DNA of 64,000 bases from JALHNI01 sp044226365 (lineage in GTDB: Bacteria > Acidobacteriota > Terriglobia > Bryobacterales > Bryobacteraceae): positions 62,001 through 126,000 of the forward strand of contig JBGAHE010000001.1 in the NCBI GenBank assembly GCA_044226365.1. The letters run 5' to 3'. Position numbers and translations under genes: made by a program. This document shows, piece by piece, positions 55,184 through 63,103 of this stretch. The first letter of the stretch is position 1, and each line of letters starts with the position of its first letter. The notes below the pieces were generated by a model. That model worked only from the letters and a program-made list of their open reading frames with translations. It was not told the origin of the DNA and did not search any database.

Positions 55184-58100
55184 ATGGTGCGCTTTTTGGT
55201 GATCTTGCTGCTGGCGGAACTCTCTCTGCCTGCCGCCAACCTGCTTCTCACGCAGCCCTCCCTCTCGAAGACCCATCTCGTTTTTCAATACGCCGGCGAC
55301 CTCTGGCTTGTCTCGCGCGATGGCGGCGAGGCCAGGCGCCTCACCAATGCCCCCGGCACCGAGAGTCAGCCGTTCTTCTCGCCCGATGGCCAAACGGTCC
55401 TCTTCACCGGCGAGTACGACGGCAACATCGACATTTTCACCATCCCCGTCACTGGCGGCGTGCCCACCCGCCTTACCTACCACCCGGACCCGGACCTCGC
55501 CCGTGGCTGGACCAATGACGGCAAGCGCGTCCTCTTCGTTTCTCCGCGTCAGACCCACACGCGCGTCCGTCAGCTTTATACGCTCTCCCTGACGGGTGGC
55601 CTGCCGGAGATGCTGCCGTTCCCGCAAGCCGCGGCCGGATCTTTCTCGCCCGACGATCAGCGGCTCGCCTACACTCCGAACGAGCCCGCCTGGGCCAGTT
55701 GGAAGCGCTATCGCGGCGGTCGTACCTCCCCCATCTGGATTGCCCAGCTCTCCGATTCCTCAGTCCAGCCCATTCCTCGCGACAATTCCAATGACTGGAA
55801 CCCCATGTGGGTGGGCGAGAAGATCTACTTCCTTTCGGACCGCGAAGGCACTTTCACCCTCTACTGCTACGAGCCCAAAACCAACAAAGTCGTCCGCGCC
55901 CTGCCCAATCAACCGCTGGATATCAAGTGGGCTTCCGTCAACGGTGGCACCATTGCCTACGAACTCTTCGGCAGCATCCACCTGTTCGATACGAAGACCG
56001 GGAAGTCTAAGCCGGTGACGATCAACATCAATGCGGATCTCCTCGAAGTTCGCCCTCGTCTCGAAAAGGTCGGCACCCGCATCTCGAGCATTGCGCTTTC
56101 CCCCTCTGGCGTGCGCGCCGTGATTGAAGCTCGCGGCGAAATCTTCACGATTCCCGCCGAAAAAGGCGATGTCCGCAACCTCACTCGCACTCCCGGCGCC
56201 GCCGAACGCGATCCCTCCTGGTCTCCCGACGGCCGCTGGATCGCCTACTTCTCTGACGTCAACGGCGAATACGAACTCCACCTGCGCGATCAGGCCGGCA
56301 AGGACGAACCTAAAGTCTTCGCCCTTACCAAACCCCAGACCTTCTACTACGATCCTCGCTGGTCGCCAGACTCCAAAAAGATCGCCTTCCGCGACAAGAC
56401 GCTCGGGATCTACTACCTCGACGTGGACTCCGGCAAAGTCGCCAAAGTCGACGCCGACCGCTATTCGGGCGGCAACCTCCCGAACGTCGTGTGGTCCCCC
56501 GACTCCAAGTGGCTCACCTACACCAAGCAACTCCGCTCGCTCCTCCGTGCCGTGTATGTTTACTCGCTCGACACCGGCAAAGTCGACCAGATCACCGACG
56601 GTATGAGCGAGACGTCGTCCCCCATCTTCGACGCGGAAGGCAAGTATCTTTATTTCCTTGCCTCCACGGATGCTGCCTTGAATCTCGGCTTCCGCGACAT
56701 GTCGGCCTACTTCCGTCCTGTCACTTACTCGGCCTACGCCGTCGTCCTCCGTAAGGACCTTCCCTCGCCCATCGCACCCGAAAGCGACGACGAGAAAGTT
56801 GCCGACGATGCTCCCAAAACCGAACCCGCCAAGCCCGCCCCCAAAGCTCCCAAAGTCGAAGTGAAGATCGACCTCGCCAACATCGAGCAGCGCATCATCG
56901 CCCTCCCGATCCCTGCCCGCAACTATCGTCAGCTCTATCCCGGAAAAACGGGAATCGTGTATCTCACCGAAGCTCCGGCCAGTGGCTTCGGACCCTCCAC
57001 CTTACATAAGTTCGACCTCAAGACACGCAAGACGGATAAGGTGCTCGACGGCGTGAACTACTTCGAAGTCTCGGCCAACCGTGAGAAGATGCTGCTCGGT
57101 CAGCCCGGCAATCGTTGGACCATCGCCTCCACTTCCGCCCCGCTCAAACCCGGCGAAGGCTTGCTCAAGCTCGATGGCGTCGAAACCTGGGTCGACCCGC
57201 GTCTGGAGTGGCGCCAGATGTTCAATGAAGCTTGGCGCATTCAACGTGACTTCTTCTATGACCCCAAGCTTCATGGTGTCGACATCGCGGCCATGAAGGC
57301 TCGCTACGCTCCCTACCTCGAGTCCATCGCTACCCGGTCGGAGCTCAACTACCTCTTCTCGGACATGATGGGCGAGTTTACGGCCAGCCACCTGTACATT
57401 CAGGGTGGTCAGTTGGTGGAAGTGAAGCGTGTTCGTGGTGGCCTCCTCGGGTGTGACTATGCCTTGGAGAATGGTCGCTACCGCTTCAAACGCGTCTTCA
57501 ATGGCGAGAGTTGGAACCCCCAACTGCGCGCTCCGCTCACTCAGCCCGGCGTCAATGTCGTCGCCGGCGAGTACTTACTCGCCGTCAATGGGCGCAATCT
57601 TACGGACCGCGATAATGTCGACCAAGTCTTCGAAGCGACCGCGGGTAAGCAGGTCGTGCTGAAGGTCGGCCCGAACGCCGACGGTTCCGGCTCTCGTGAG
57701 GTCACGGTCGTTCCCCTCGATAGCGAAGCGGCTCTGCGGAATCTGGCGTGGATCGAAAGCAACCGCCGCAAGGTCGATCAGCTCTCCGGCGGTCGTCTGG
57801 CCTACGTTTATCTTCCGGACACCGCGCTTGGTGGTTACACCAGTTTCAACCGCTACTACTTCGCTCAGACGGGTAAAGAGGGAGTCGTCGTCGATGAGCG
57901 CTTCAATGGCGGTGGCGCCCAGCCCGACTATATCCTCGACTTACTCCGTCGTCCCTTGCTTCACTATCGCAACACTCGCGAAGGTGAAGAGTTCACTGGC
58001 CCCATGACCGGCATCTTTGGGCCGAAAGCCATGCTGATCAACGAATACGCCGGCTCCGGTGGCGACACCATGCCCTGGTACTTCCGCAAGGCCAAAGTCG

Positions 58101-58411
58101 GCCCGCTGGTCGGCAAGCGCACCTGGGGCGGCTTGGTGGGCGGTCTCGGTGGCTACCCCCTTCTAATGGATGGCGGCGCGGTCACCGTTCCCTCCGTCGG
58201 CTTCTGGGACCCCGACACGGGCGAATGGGTGGCGGAGAATGTCGGCATCTCTCCCGATGTCGACGTCGAAATGGATCCCCAGGCCGTTCGTCATGGGCGC
58301 GATCCGCAGCTCGAGAAAGCAGTCGAACTCCTCCTGGCTGACTTACAGAAGAATCCGCGTAAGTCGAAGCCGCGCCCGGCCTTCCCGAACTATCAACGGC
58401 CTGCCCGTTAG
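55184..58411 (+). CDS. Tricorn-like S41 peptidase with N-terminal WD40/TolB-like propellers, exported
   Basis: 1075 aa. A signal peptide (MVRFLVILLLAELSLPAA) is followed by two sets of PD40/TolB-like propeller repeats (GTESQPFFSPDGQTVLFTGE; ERDPSWSPDGRWIAYFSDVN). An acidic/proline linker comes next (about residues 530-570), then the tricorn C1, PDZ and S41 core (HLYIQGGQLVEVKRVRGGLL; VVDERFNGGGAQPDYILDLL). The nucleophile S958 is in INEYAGSGGDTMPWYF. It likely degrades oligopeptides in the periplasm. A TTG 42 nt upstream is in frame but would place charged residues before the signal. Its stop overlaps the convergent HAD gene by 4 nt. Confidence 0.92.
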   Translation: MVRFLVILLLAELSLPAANLLLTQPSLSKTHLVFQYAGDLWLVSRDGGEARRLTNAPGTESQPFFSPDGQTVLFTGEYDGNIDIFTIPVTGGVPTRLTYHPDPDLARGWTNDGKRVLFVSPRQTHTRVRQLYTLSLTGGLPEMLPFPQAAAGSFSPDDQRLAYTPNEPAWASWKRYRGGRTSPIWIAQLSDSSVQPIPRDNSNDWNPMWVGEKIYFLSDREGTFTLYCYEPKTNKVVRALPNQPLDIKWASVNGGTIAYELFGSIHLFDTKTGKSKPVTININADLLEVRPRLEKVGTRISSIALSPSGVRAVIEARGEIFTIPAEKGDVRNLTRTPGAAERDPSWSPDGRWIAYFSDVNGEYELHLRDQAGKDEPKVFALTKPQTFYYDPRWSPDSKKIAFRDKTLGIYYLDVDSGKVAKVDADRYSGGNLPNVVWSPDSKWLTYTKQLRSLLRAVYVYSLDTGKVDQITDGMSETSSPIFDAEGKYLYFLASTDAALNLGFRDMSAYFRPVTYSAYAVVLRKDLPSPIAPESDDEKVADDAPKTEPAKPAPKAPKVEVKIDLANIEQRIIALPIPARNYRQLYPGKTGIVYLTEAPASGFGPSTLHKFDLKTRKTDKVLDGVNYFEVSANREKMLLGQPGNRWTIASTSAPLKPGEGLLKLDGVETWVDPRLEWRQMFNEAWRIQRDFFYDPKLHGVDIAAMKARYAPYLESIATRSELNYLFSDMMGEFTASHLYIQGGQLVEVKRVRGGLLGCDYALENGRYRFKRVFNGESWNPQLRAPLTQPGVNVVAGEYLLAVNGRNLTDRDNVDQVFEATAGKQVVLKVGPNADGSGSREVTVVPLDSEAALRNLAWIESNRRKVDQLSGGRLAYVYLPDTALGGYTSFNRYYFAQTGKEGVVVDERFNGGGAQPDYILDLLRRPLLHYRNTREGEEFTGPMTGIFGPKAMLINEYAGSGGDTMPWYFRKAKVGPLVGKRTWGGLVGGLGGYPLLMDGGAVTVPSVGFWDPDTGEWVAENVGISPDVDVEMDPQAVRHGRDPQLEKAVELLLADLQKNPRKSKPRPAFPNYQRPAR

Positions 58412-59118
58412 AACAGCCGTCGTAAGTCGGCGAACGTTTCGAGCACGACCAGCCGCGGAGCATCCTGACGCAGTTCCTGATGCTCCAGGCTCCACGTGCG
58501 CTCATGCGGAATAAACACTGCGCCCAATCCTGCCTCCAGCGCGGGATTGATGTCGCTCTTTGGCGAATTGCCGATCATCCACGCCACCTCGCGATTCATG
58601 CCGCGCTCACTCACTAGGCTGTGATATGCGAGCGCATGCTTCTCCCGCACGATCGCCGTATGCGCGAAGAAGTGTCCAATGCCGGACCTCTCCACCTTCA
58701 GTCGTTGCTCCTCAGGATCGCCCTTGGTAAATAACGTCAGCTCATGGCGATCTGCCAACTCTGCCAGCGTCTCGTGGACCCCCGGCAAGAGCTCAATTGG
58801 CGCCTCGAGGATGTGCTGCCCCAACGAGAGCACATGTTCGATGTCCTTCTCCTCGATGTCGCGCTCCACTAGGTGCCGGTAACATTGCGTCAGATTCCGT
58901 GCGAAATTCGCCGCTCCGTACCCATTTACCCGAATGTTGGCGATCTCCATCTCATCGAAGATCGCGCGAATCTGCGGCGGCTCCAAGTGCGAGTGATCCA
59001 GAAAATCCAGAAACCGCTCGAACGCCTGCTCGAAGTAGATGTTATTCTCCCAGAGCGTGTCATCGGCATCGATGATCAACTGGGAACGATCAATCACTCG
59101 TCGGATAGTGCCTTCCAT
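58408..59118 (-). CDS. HAD-superfamily hydrolase
   Basis: 236 aa. Motif I DADDTLWENN (nucleophile D17, D19) begins the Rossmann core; a helical cap follows (YFEQAFERFLDFLDHSHLEP). HELTLFTKGDPEEQRLKVER supplies motif II (Thr) and WMIGNSPKSDINPALEAGLG motif IV acids. It is probably a phosphatase for a small metabolite; substrate unknown. ATG 59118 is preferred to an upstream start since it gives a normal N-terminus. Its 5' end overlaps the 3' end of the Lon-domain gene by 29 nt, so the two are co-transcribed. Confidence 0.85.
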   Translation of the reverse strand: MEGTIRRVIDRSQLIIDADDTLWENNIYFEQAFERFLDFLDHSHLEPPQIRAIFDEMEIANIRVNGYGAANFARNLTQCYRHLVERDIEEKDIEHVLSLGQHILEAPIELLPGVHETLAELADRHELTLFTKGDPEEQRLKVERSGIGHFFAHTAIVREKHALAYHSLVSERGMNREVAWMIGNSPKSDINPALEAGLGAVFIPHERTWSLEHQELRQDAPRLVVLETFADLRRLF

Positions 59119-59710
59119 GTCCGTTCGTATGTGCCACGCGCTTGATCTGCTCCGTCGCCTCGCGACGGCGGGCATGCCCCGGCAGATAATCAATTAGTTT
59201 CCGCAGGCGCACCGGTTCGGACCGAGTCGCCAGTAACTGCTGCTTGAATTCCAACTCCGGCAAGTTCTGCGCCAACTGAAAACTCAATTGCGGATGCTCG
59301 AAGTCCACCGAAAACGACGGCTCTTCGTCCGCCGCCGGAAATGTCTCCCGATACACCGCAATCGCCCGCCCTCGCAACTCACTTGTTGCCTCCGGCTCGG
59401 CATCGCTGATGTAGTTGATCTCCGCCTGCAGGAAATTCCGCTCCTGATTCAGCGAAAGCACTTCGAACCGGCTTTCCCCCAGCGTCAGAATGTTCATCCG
59501 CCCGTCAGCCGTCTTCTCGAGCAACTGCTCCACTCGGGCCGTACATCCCAGGTTCACCACGCCGCGCTCCATCGCCAGCACCACGCCAAAAACCGAGCCA
59601 TCCCGAATCGCCTCGCCGATCATTTCCTTGTAGCGCTCCTCGAAAATGTGCAGCGGCAGCTGCGTGCCTGGCAGCAGCACCACGTTGAGCGGAAACAAGG
59701 GGATCAGCAC
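59090..59710 (-). CDS. Lon protease substrate-binding (LON/PUA-like) domain protein
   Basis: 206 aa from GTG 59710. IPLFPLNVVLLPGTQLPLHI followed by FEERYKEMIGEAIRDGSVFG is the classic stand-alone LON substrate-binding domain. GCTARVEQLLEKTADGRMNI and GESRFEVLSLNQERNFLQAE follow. A C-terminal helical region reads LPELEFKQQLLATRSEPVRL. No protease domain is present. Function of stand-alone forms is unclear. AGGA just before the GTG is closer than ideal. It is divergent from an SDR gene with an inverted repeat between them. Confidence 0.85.
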   Translation of the reverse strand: MLIPLFPLNVVLLPGTQLPLHIFEERYKEMIGEAIRDGSVFGVVLAMERGVVNLGCTARVEQLLEKTADGRMNILTLGESRFEVLSLNQERNFLQAEINYISDAEPEATSELRGRAIAVYRETFPAADEEPSFSVDFEHPQLSFQLAQNLPELEFKQQLLATRSEPVRLRKLIDYLPGHARRREATEQIKRVAHTNGHGRHYPTSD

Positions 59711-59720
59711 TCCTGCGATC

Positions 59721-59737
59721 GTAACATGGCATGTTAC
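59721..59737. promoter_or_regulatory. Operator-like inverted repeat between divergent genes
   Basis: GTAACAT (59721-59727) and ATGTTAC (59731-59737) form a perfect 7-bp dyad with a 3-nt centre. It lies between the start of the Lon-domain gene (59710, minus) and the SDR gene (59726 or 59747, plus). If the SDR starts at ATG 59726 the dyad overlaps its start codon; if at GTG 59747 it lies in the leader. Either way it is well placed to bind a dimeric regulator controlling both genes. Confidence 0.5.
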
Positions 59738-60520
59738 TCTCAACCTGTGAATTGCCAGGGCAAAGTCGTGCTGGTCACCGGTGCGAGCGAGGGCATCGGA
59801 TTGGCCTGCGTCCGCCTTCTTCAGGCGAAGGGTGCACGGGTGGCGGGCGTGGCTCGTCAGGCCGATAAACTCGCCGCCGTCGAAGGACTTCACCCTGTGC
59901 CCGGCGACGTCACTACGCCCGGCTTCGCCGCTTTTGCCGTCGCGCAGACCGTCGAGCGCTTCGGCCGTGTCGACATCCTAATCAACAACGCCGGCCAAGG
60001 CCTCTACGCCCCCAGTTGGCAAGCTTCGCTCGAAGAGACGCGCCGCATGTTTGAGCTCAACCTGTTCGCTCCGCTGGCGATGGTCCAGGCGGTGGTTCCC
60101 GTCATGCGCCAGCAACGCTCCGGCTTCATCGTGAACGTCAGCTCCATCGCCGGCAAAATGACCCTGCCCTGGCTCACCCTCTATTCATCCTCCAAATACG
60201 CCCTCGGCTCCTTCACGGACGGCCTCCGCATCGAGCTTGCCGGCAGCGGCATTCGCACCATGACGGTCTGCCCCAGCTACGTCAACACCGACTTTCAGCG
60301 CCACGTTCTCGGCGGCCGGCCTCCGGAACGAATCTTCCGCGCGCGCGGAATGGCGATCTCCCCCGAACAGTGCGCCGCCGCTCTCGTTTCCGGCATCGAA
60401 AAGGGAAAGCGGACCGTCGTCACCCCGCGCTTCGGCTGGGCCATGATCGCCGCCGCCCGCCTGTTTCCGCGCCTGGTGGACGAGCAATTGCGCCGTTTTA
60501 ACGAAAGTCATTCTGCATGA
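59726..60520 (+). CDS. Short-chain dehydrogenase/reductase
   Basis: About 264 aa. CQGKVVLVTGASEGIGLACV binds NAD(P); NNAG is present in ILINNAGQGLYAPSW, and the catalytic Ser-Tyr-Lys is in VNVSSIAGKMTLPWLTLYSS followed by SKYALG. Substrate is unknown. Two starts are possible: ATG 59726 and GTG 59747; the dyad described above overlaps the first. The gene overlaps aroK by 4 nt (ATGA) and heads a run into lipid A genes, though the coupling with shikimate kinase gives no clue to substrate. Confidence 0.88.
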   Translation: MACYSQPVNCQGKVVLVTGASEGIGLACVRLLQAKGARVAGVARQADKLAAVEGLHPVPGDVTTPGFAAFAVAQTVERFGRVDILINNAGQGLYAPSWQASLEETRRMFELNLFAPLAMVQAVVPVMRQQRSGFIVNVSSIAGKMTLPWLTLYSSSKYALGSFTDGLRIELAGSGIRTMTVCPSYVNTDFQRHVLGGRPPERIFRARGMAISPEQCAAALVSGIEKGKRTVVTPRFGWAMIAAARLFPRLVDEQLRRFNESHSA

Positions 60521-61047
60521 ACCTCACGCTCAAACAAACGCCCGGCCTTTATTTGGTGGGCTTCATGGGTAGCGGCAAGTCAACCGTCGGCCGCCGCCTC
60601 GCCAGTGAACTCGGTTGGCCCTTCGCCGATCTCGATGCCATCATTGAAGCCCGCGAAGGCACGACGATCACTCAGCTCTTTGCCGAGCATGGCGAACCGG
60701 AGTTTCGCCGTCGTGAATCCGCTGCGCTCCACGCCGCCACCGCCGGTGTGCCTCGCGGCCAGCCCCTCGTTCTGTCCCTCGGCGGTGGCGCTTTCGGCGT
60801 CGAGGCCAACCGCGAATACCTGCAACGCCACGGCGTCACGCTCTGGCTCGATTGCCCCCTCGAGCGCTGCCGTCAGCGCGTCGCGCAGGAACAACACCGT
60901 CCCCTCGCCCGCGATCCGCAAGCCTTCGCCGACCTCTTTGACGCGCGCCAGCCCATCTACGCCCAAGCCCACTATCGGATCGATGCCGACACCGACGACG
61001 ACCGCGAAACCGTCGCCCGCATTCTGGCCCTTGGGCTAATTTCGTAG
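60517..61047 (+). CDS. aroK: Shikimate kinase
   Basis: 176 aa. Walker A in LVGFMGSGKSTVGRRLASEL (about residues 12-31), shikimate-binding DLDAIIEAREGTTITQLFAE and the RRRES segment, SLGGGAFG, and LIDlike HRPLARDPQAFADLFDARQP lid region. It phosphorylates shikimate in chorismate synthesis. The start overlaps the SDR stop, and fabZ starts 22 nt after its stop. Normal length; no other aro gene is in the window. Confidence 0.93.
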   Translation: MNLTLKQTPGLYLVGFMGSGKSTVGRRLASELGWPFADLDAIIEAREGTTITQLFAEHGEPEFRRRESAALHAATAGVPRGQPLVLSLGGGAFGVEANREYLQRHGVTLWLDCPLERCRQRVAQEQHRPLARDPQAFADLFDARQPIYAQAHYRIDADTDDDRETVARILALGLIS

Positions 61048-61069
61048 CGGTTGCTATCATGAAGGCTTC

Positions 61070-61507
61070 ATGCCCGTACTGGATATTGACGCCATCAAAG
61101 AGATCCTGCCCCATCGCTATCCATTCCTCTTGGTGGATCGCATCGTCGAGATGGAGGAGGACCGCATCGTCGGCCTCAAGAATGTCAGCATCAACGAACC
61201 CTTCTTCATCGGCCACTACCCCAACTATCCGGTGATGCCCGGCGTCCTGATCGTCGAAGCCATGGCGCAAACCGCTGGCGTGCTCGTCCTCAGCCAAGTG
61301 CCGGATCGTCACTCTAAGGTTGTCCTCATGGCTTCCATTGAAGAGGCGAAGTTCCGCCGCCCGGTCCGCCCCGGCGACGCCTTGCGGATGGAACTTACCT
61401 ACATCAAAAAGAAGTCCACCATCGCCAAGATGAAGGGCATCGCCGCCGTGGATGGCGTCCCCGTCGCCGAAGCCATCGTCATGTGCACCATTGCCGAGCG
61501 AGGATAG
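61070..61507 (+). CDS. fabZ: 3-hydroxyacyl-ACP dehydratase
   Basis: 145 aa, normal length. LPHRYPFLLVDRIVEMEE and IGHYPNYPVMPGVLIVEAMA are the hot-dog fold signature with catalytic H49 and E63. It dehydrates 3-hydroxyacyl-ACP in fatty-acid elongation, and in lipid A operons it competes for the 3-hydroxyacyl-ACP used by LpxA. The position directly before lpxA is the usual arrangement in Gram-negatives. Confidence 0.95.
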   Translation: MPVLDIDAIKEILPHRYPFLLVDRIVEMEEDRIVGLKNVSINEPFFIGHYPNYPVMPGVLIVEAMAQTAGVLVLSQVPDRHSKVVLMASIEEAKFRRPVRPGDALRMELTYIKKKSTIAKMKGIAAVDGVPVAEAIVMCTIAERG

Positions 61508-62285
61508 GCCTACGATCCACCCCACCGCCATCGTTGACCCGCGGGCTCGCGTCGATCCCACGGCCGAACTCGGGCCTTACACCGTCGTCGGCCCCCAAGT
61601 GGAAATTGGCGCCCGCACGCGTATCCTGGCCCAGGTCTATCTCGATGGGCCTCTCACCATTGGCGAGGACAACCTCTTCTATCCTTACTCCACCATTGGC
61701 GTCGCGTCCCAGGACAAGAAGTACCAAGGCGAGCGCGCTTACACTCGCATCGGCCACCGCAATACCATTCGGGAATGCGTCACCGTCAACCGTGGCACGG
61801 CCGGCGGCGGGGCACTCACCTCGATCGGCGATGACAACTTACTCATGGCTTACACCCACGTTGCCCACGACGTGCACATCGGCCATAGCACCATCATCGC
61901 CAACGGCGTCACCTTTGCCGGCCACGTCACCGTGGAGGACTTTGCTAACATCGGCGCGTTCACCGGCATCCATCAGTTCTGCCGTATCGGCCGCAACTCG
62001 ATGATCGGGGGCTACAGTGTCATCCTGCAGGACGTGTTGCCGTTCTCCATCACCTCCGCCGAGCGCGTCACCAAGACTTACGGCGAGAACAAAATCGGTC
62101 TTGAGCGTCGTGGCTACTCGCCGGAGCAGATCGCTGCCCTCCATAAAGCGTTCCGTTGGCTGCGCGACAAGAAACTCAATACCACTCAAGCCGTCGAAAA
62201 GATTCGCACCGAGCTTCCCCCGGATCCGTCGATCGAACAGTTACTCGCCTTCATTCAGACCTCCGAACGTGGATTTATCAAATAG
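61491..62285 (+). CDS. lpxA: UDP-N-acetylglucosamine acyltransferase
   Basis: About 264 aa. Left-handed parallel beta-helix hexapeptides run from TIHPTAIVDPRARVDPTAEL on. The LpxA signature YPYSTIGVASQDKKYQGERA, IRECVTVNRGT, MAYTHVAHDVHIGHSTIIAN and GIHQFCRIGRNSMIGGYS are present. The C-terminal helices follow (GYSPEQIAALHKAFRWL). It adds 3-hydroxyacyl to UDP-GlcNAc, first step of lipid A. The start is unclear: the usual MIHPTAIV begins here with ACG-ATC, and the nearest accepted start is TTG 61491, inside fabZ. It abuts lpxI. Confidence 0.9.
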   Translation: MPSEDRPTIHPTAIVDPRARVDPTAELGPYTVVGPQVEIGARTRILAQVYLDGPLTIGEDNLFYPYSTIGVASQDKKYQGERAYTRIGHRNTIRECVTVNRGTAGGGALTSIGDDNLLMAYTHVAHDVHIGHSTIIANGVTFAGHVTVEDFANIGAFTGIHQFCRIGRNSMIGGYSVILQDVLPFSITSAERVTKTYGENKIGLERRGYSPEQIAALHKAFRWLRDKKLNTTQAVEKIRTELPPDPSIEQLLAFIQTSERGFIK

Positions 62286-63098
62286 ATGAAGTATGGGCTG
62301 ATTGCCGGTAACGGTCGCTTCCCGATTCTCGCTCTCGAAGCGGCACACAATCTCGGTCATGAGGTGGTCGCCATTGGGATCCAGGAAGAGGCCTCGCCCG
62401 AAATCGAAAAGCTTGCCGCCAGAACCTACTGGATTTCCCTCGGAGCTCTCAGCCGTCTGATCGAGATCTGCCGCGCAGAAGGCATTGCCGAAGTGATCAT
62501 GGCCGGTCAGGTGAAGCATGCGAAAATCTTCTCCGCCATCCGTCCTGACTGGCGCTTGGCCAAAGTGCTCTTCTCGCTCGAAGCGAAGAATACGGAATCG
62601 CTGATTCGCGGCGTTGCCAAAGTTCTCGAGGACGAAGGCATCGGTCTGGGCGATTCCACCCGCTTACTCAAACCACTCCTCGCCGCCGAAGGCGTCCTCA
62701 CCAAGCGCAAGCCGACGGACGACGAGCGCAAAGATCTTGACTATGGCCGCCGCATCGCCAACGCCCTGGCCCAGGTCGACGTCGGTCAAAGCGTCGCCGT
62801 TGCGGAACGAGCTTGCGTCGCGCTGGAGGCAATGGAAGGTACCGATGCCATGCTCACTCGTGCTGCCTCTCTGGTCGAAGGTAAGCCCCTGCGTCTGGTG
62901 AAGGTCTCGCGTCGCCGCCGTCACTTACAGTTCGATGTCCCCGTCGCCGGCCCGCTCACCATTGCTGCCATGCAGAAGTCCGGCGCCACCGCCTTGGCTG
63001 TTGATGCCGGCCGCACGCTTCTCCTGGACCGCGAGGAGATGATCGCCGCCGCCAATGCCGCCAATATCTCTATTGTGGGTTACCCTCCCACCGAGTAA
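62286..63098 (+). CDS. lpxI: UDP-2,3-diacylglucosamine pyrophosphatase, LpxI type
   Basis: 270 aa. The N-domain YGLIAGNGRFPILALEAAHN and IMAGQVKHAKIFSAIRPDWR, and the C-domain DVGQSVAVAERACVALEAME, GTDAMLTRAASL, and the metal-site region KSGATALAVDAGRTLLLDRE match LpxI (DUF1009). It hydrolyses UDP-2,3-diacylglucosamine to lipid X in organisms lacking LpxH. ATG 62286 begins immediately after the lpxA stop, so the genes are co-translated. Confidence 0.94.
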   Translation: MKYGLIAGNGRFPILALEAAHNLGHEVVAIGIQEEASPEIEKLAARTYWISLGALSRLIEICRAEGIAEVIMAGQVKHAKIFSAIRPDWRLAKVLFSLEAKNTESLIRGVAKVLEDEGIGLGDSTRLLKPLLAAEGVLTKRKPTDDERKDLDYGRRIANALAQVDVGQSVAVAERACVALEAMEGTDAMLTRAASLVEGKPLRLVKVSRRRRHLQFDVPVAGPLTIAAMQKSGATALAVDAGRTLLLDREEMIAAANAANISIVGYPPTE

Positions 63099-63103
63099 CT
63101 TCC

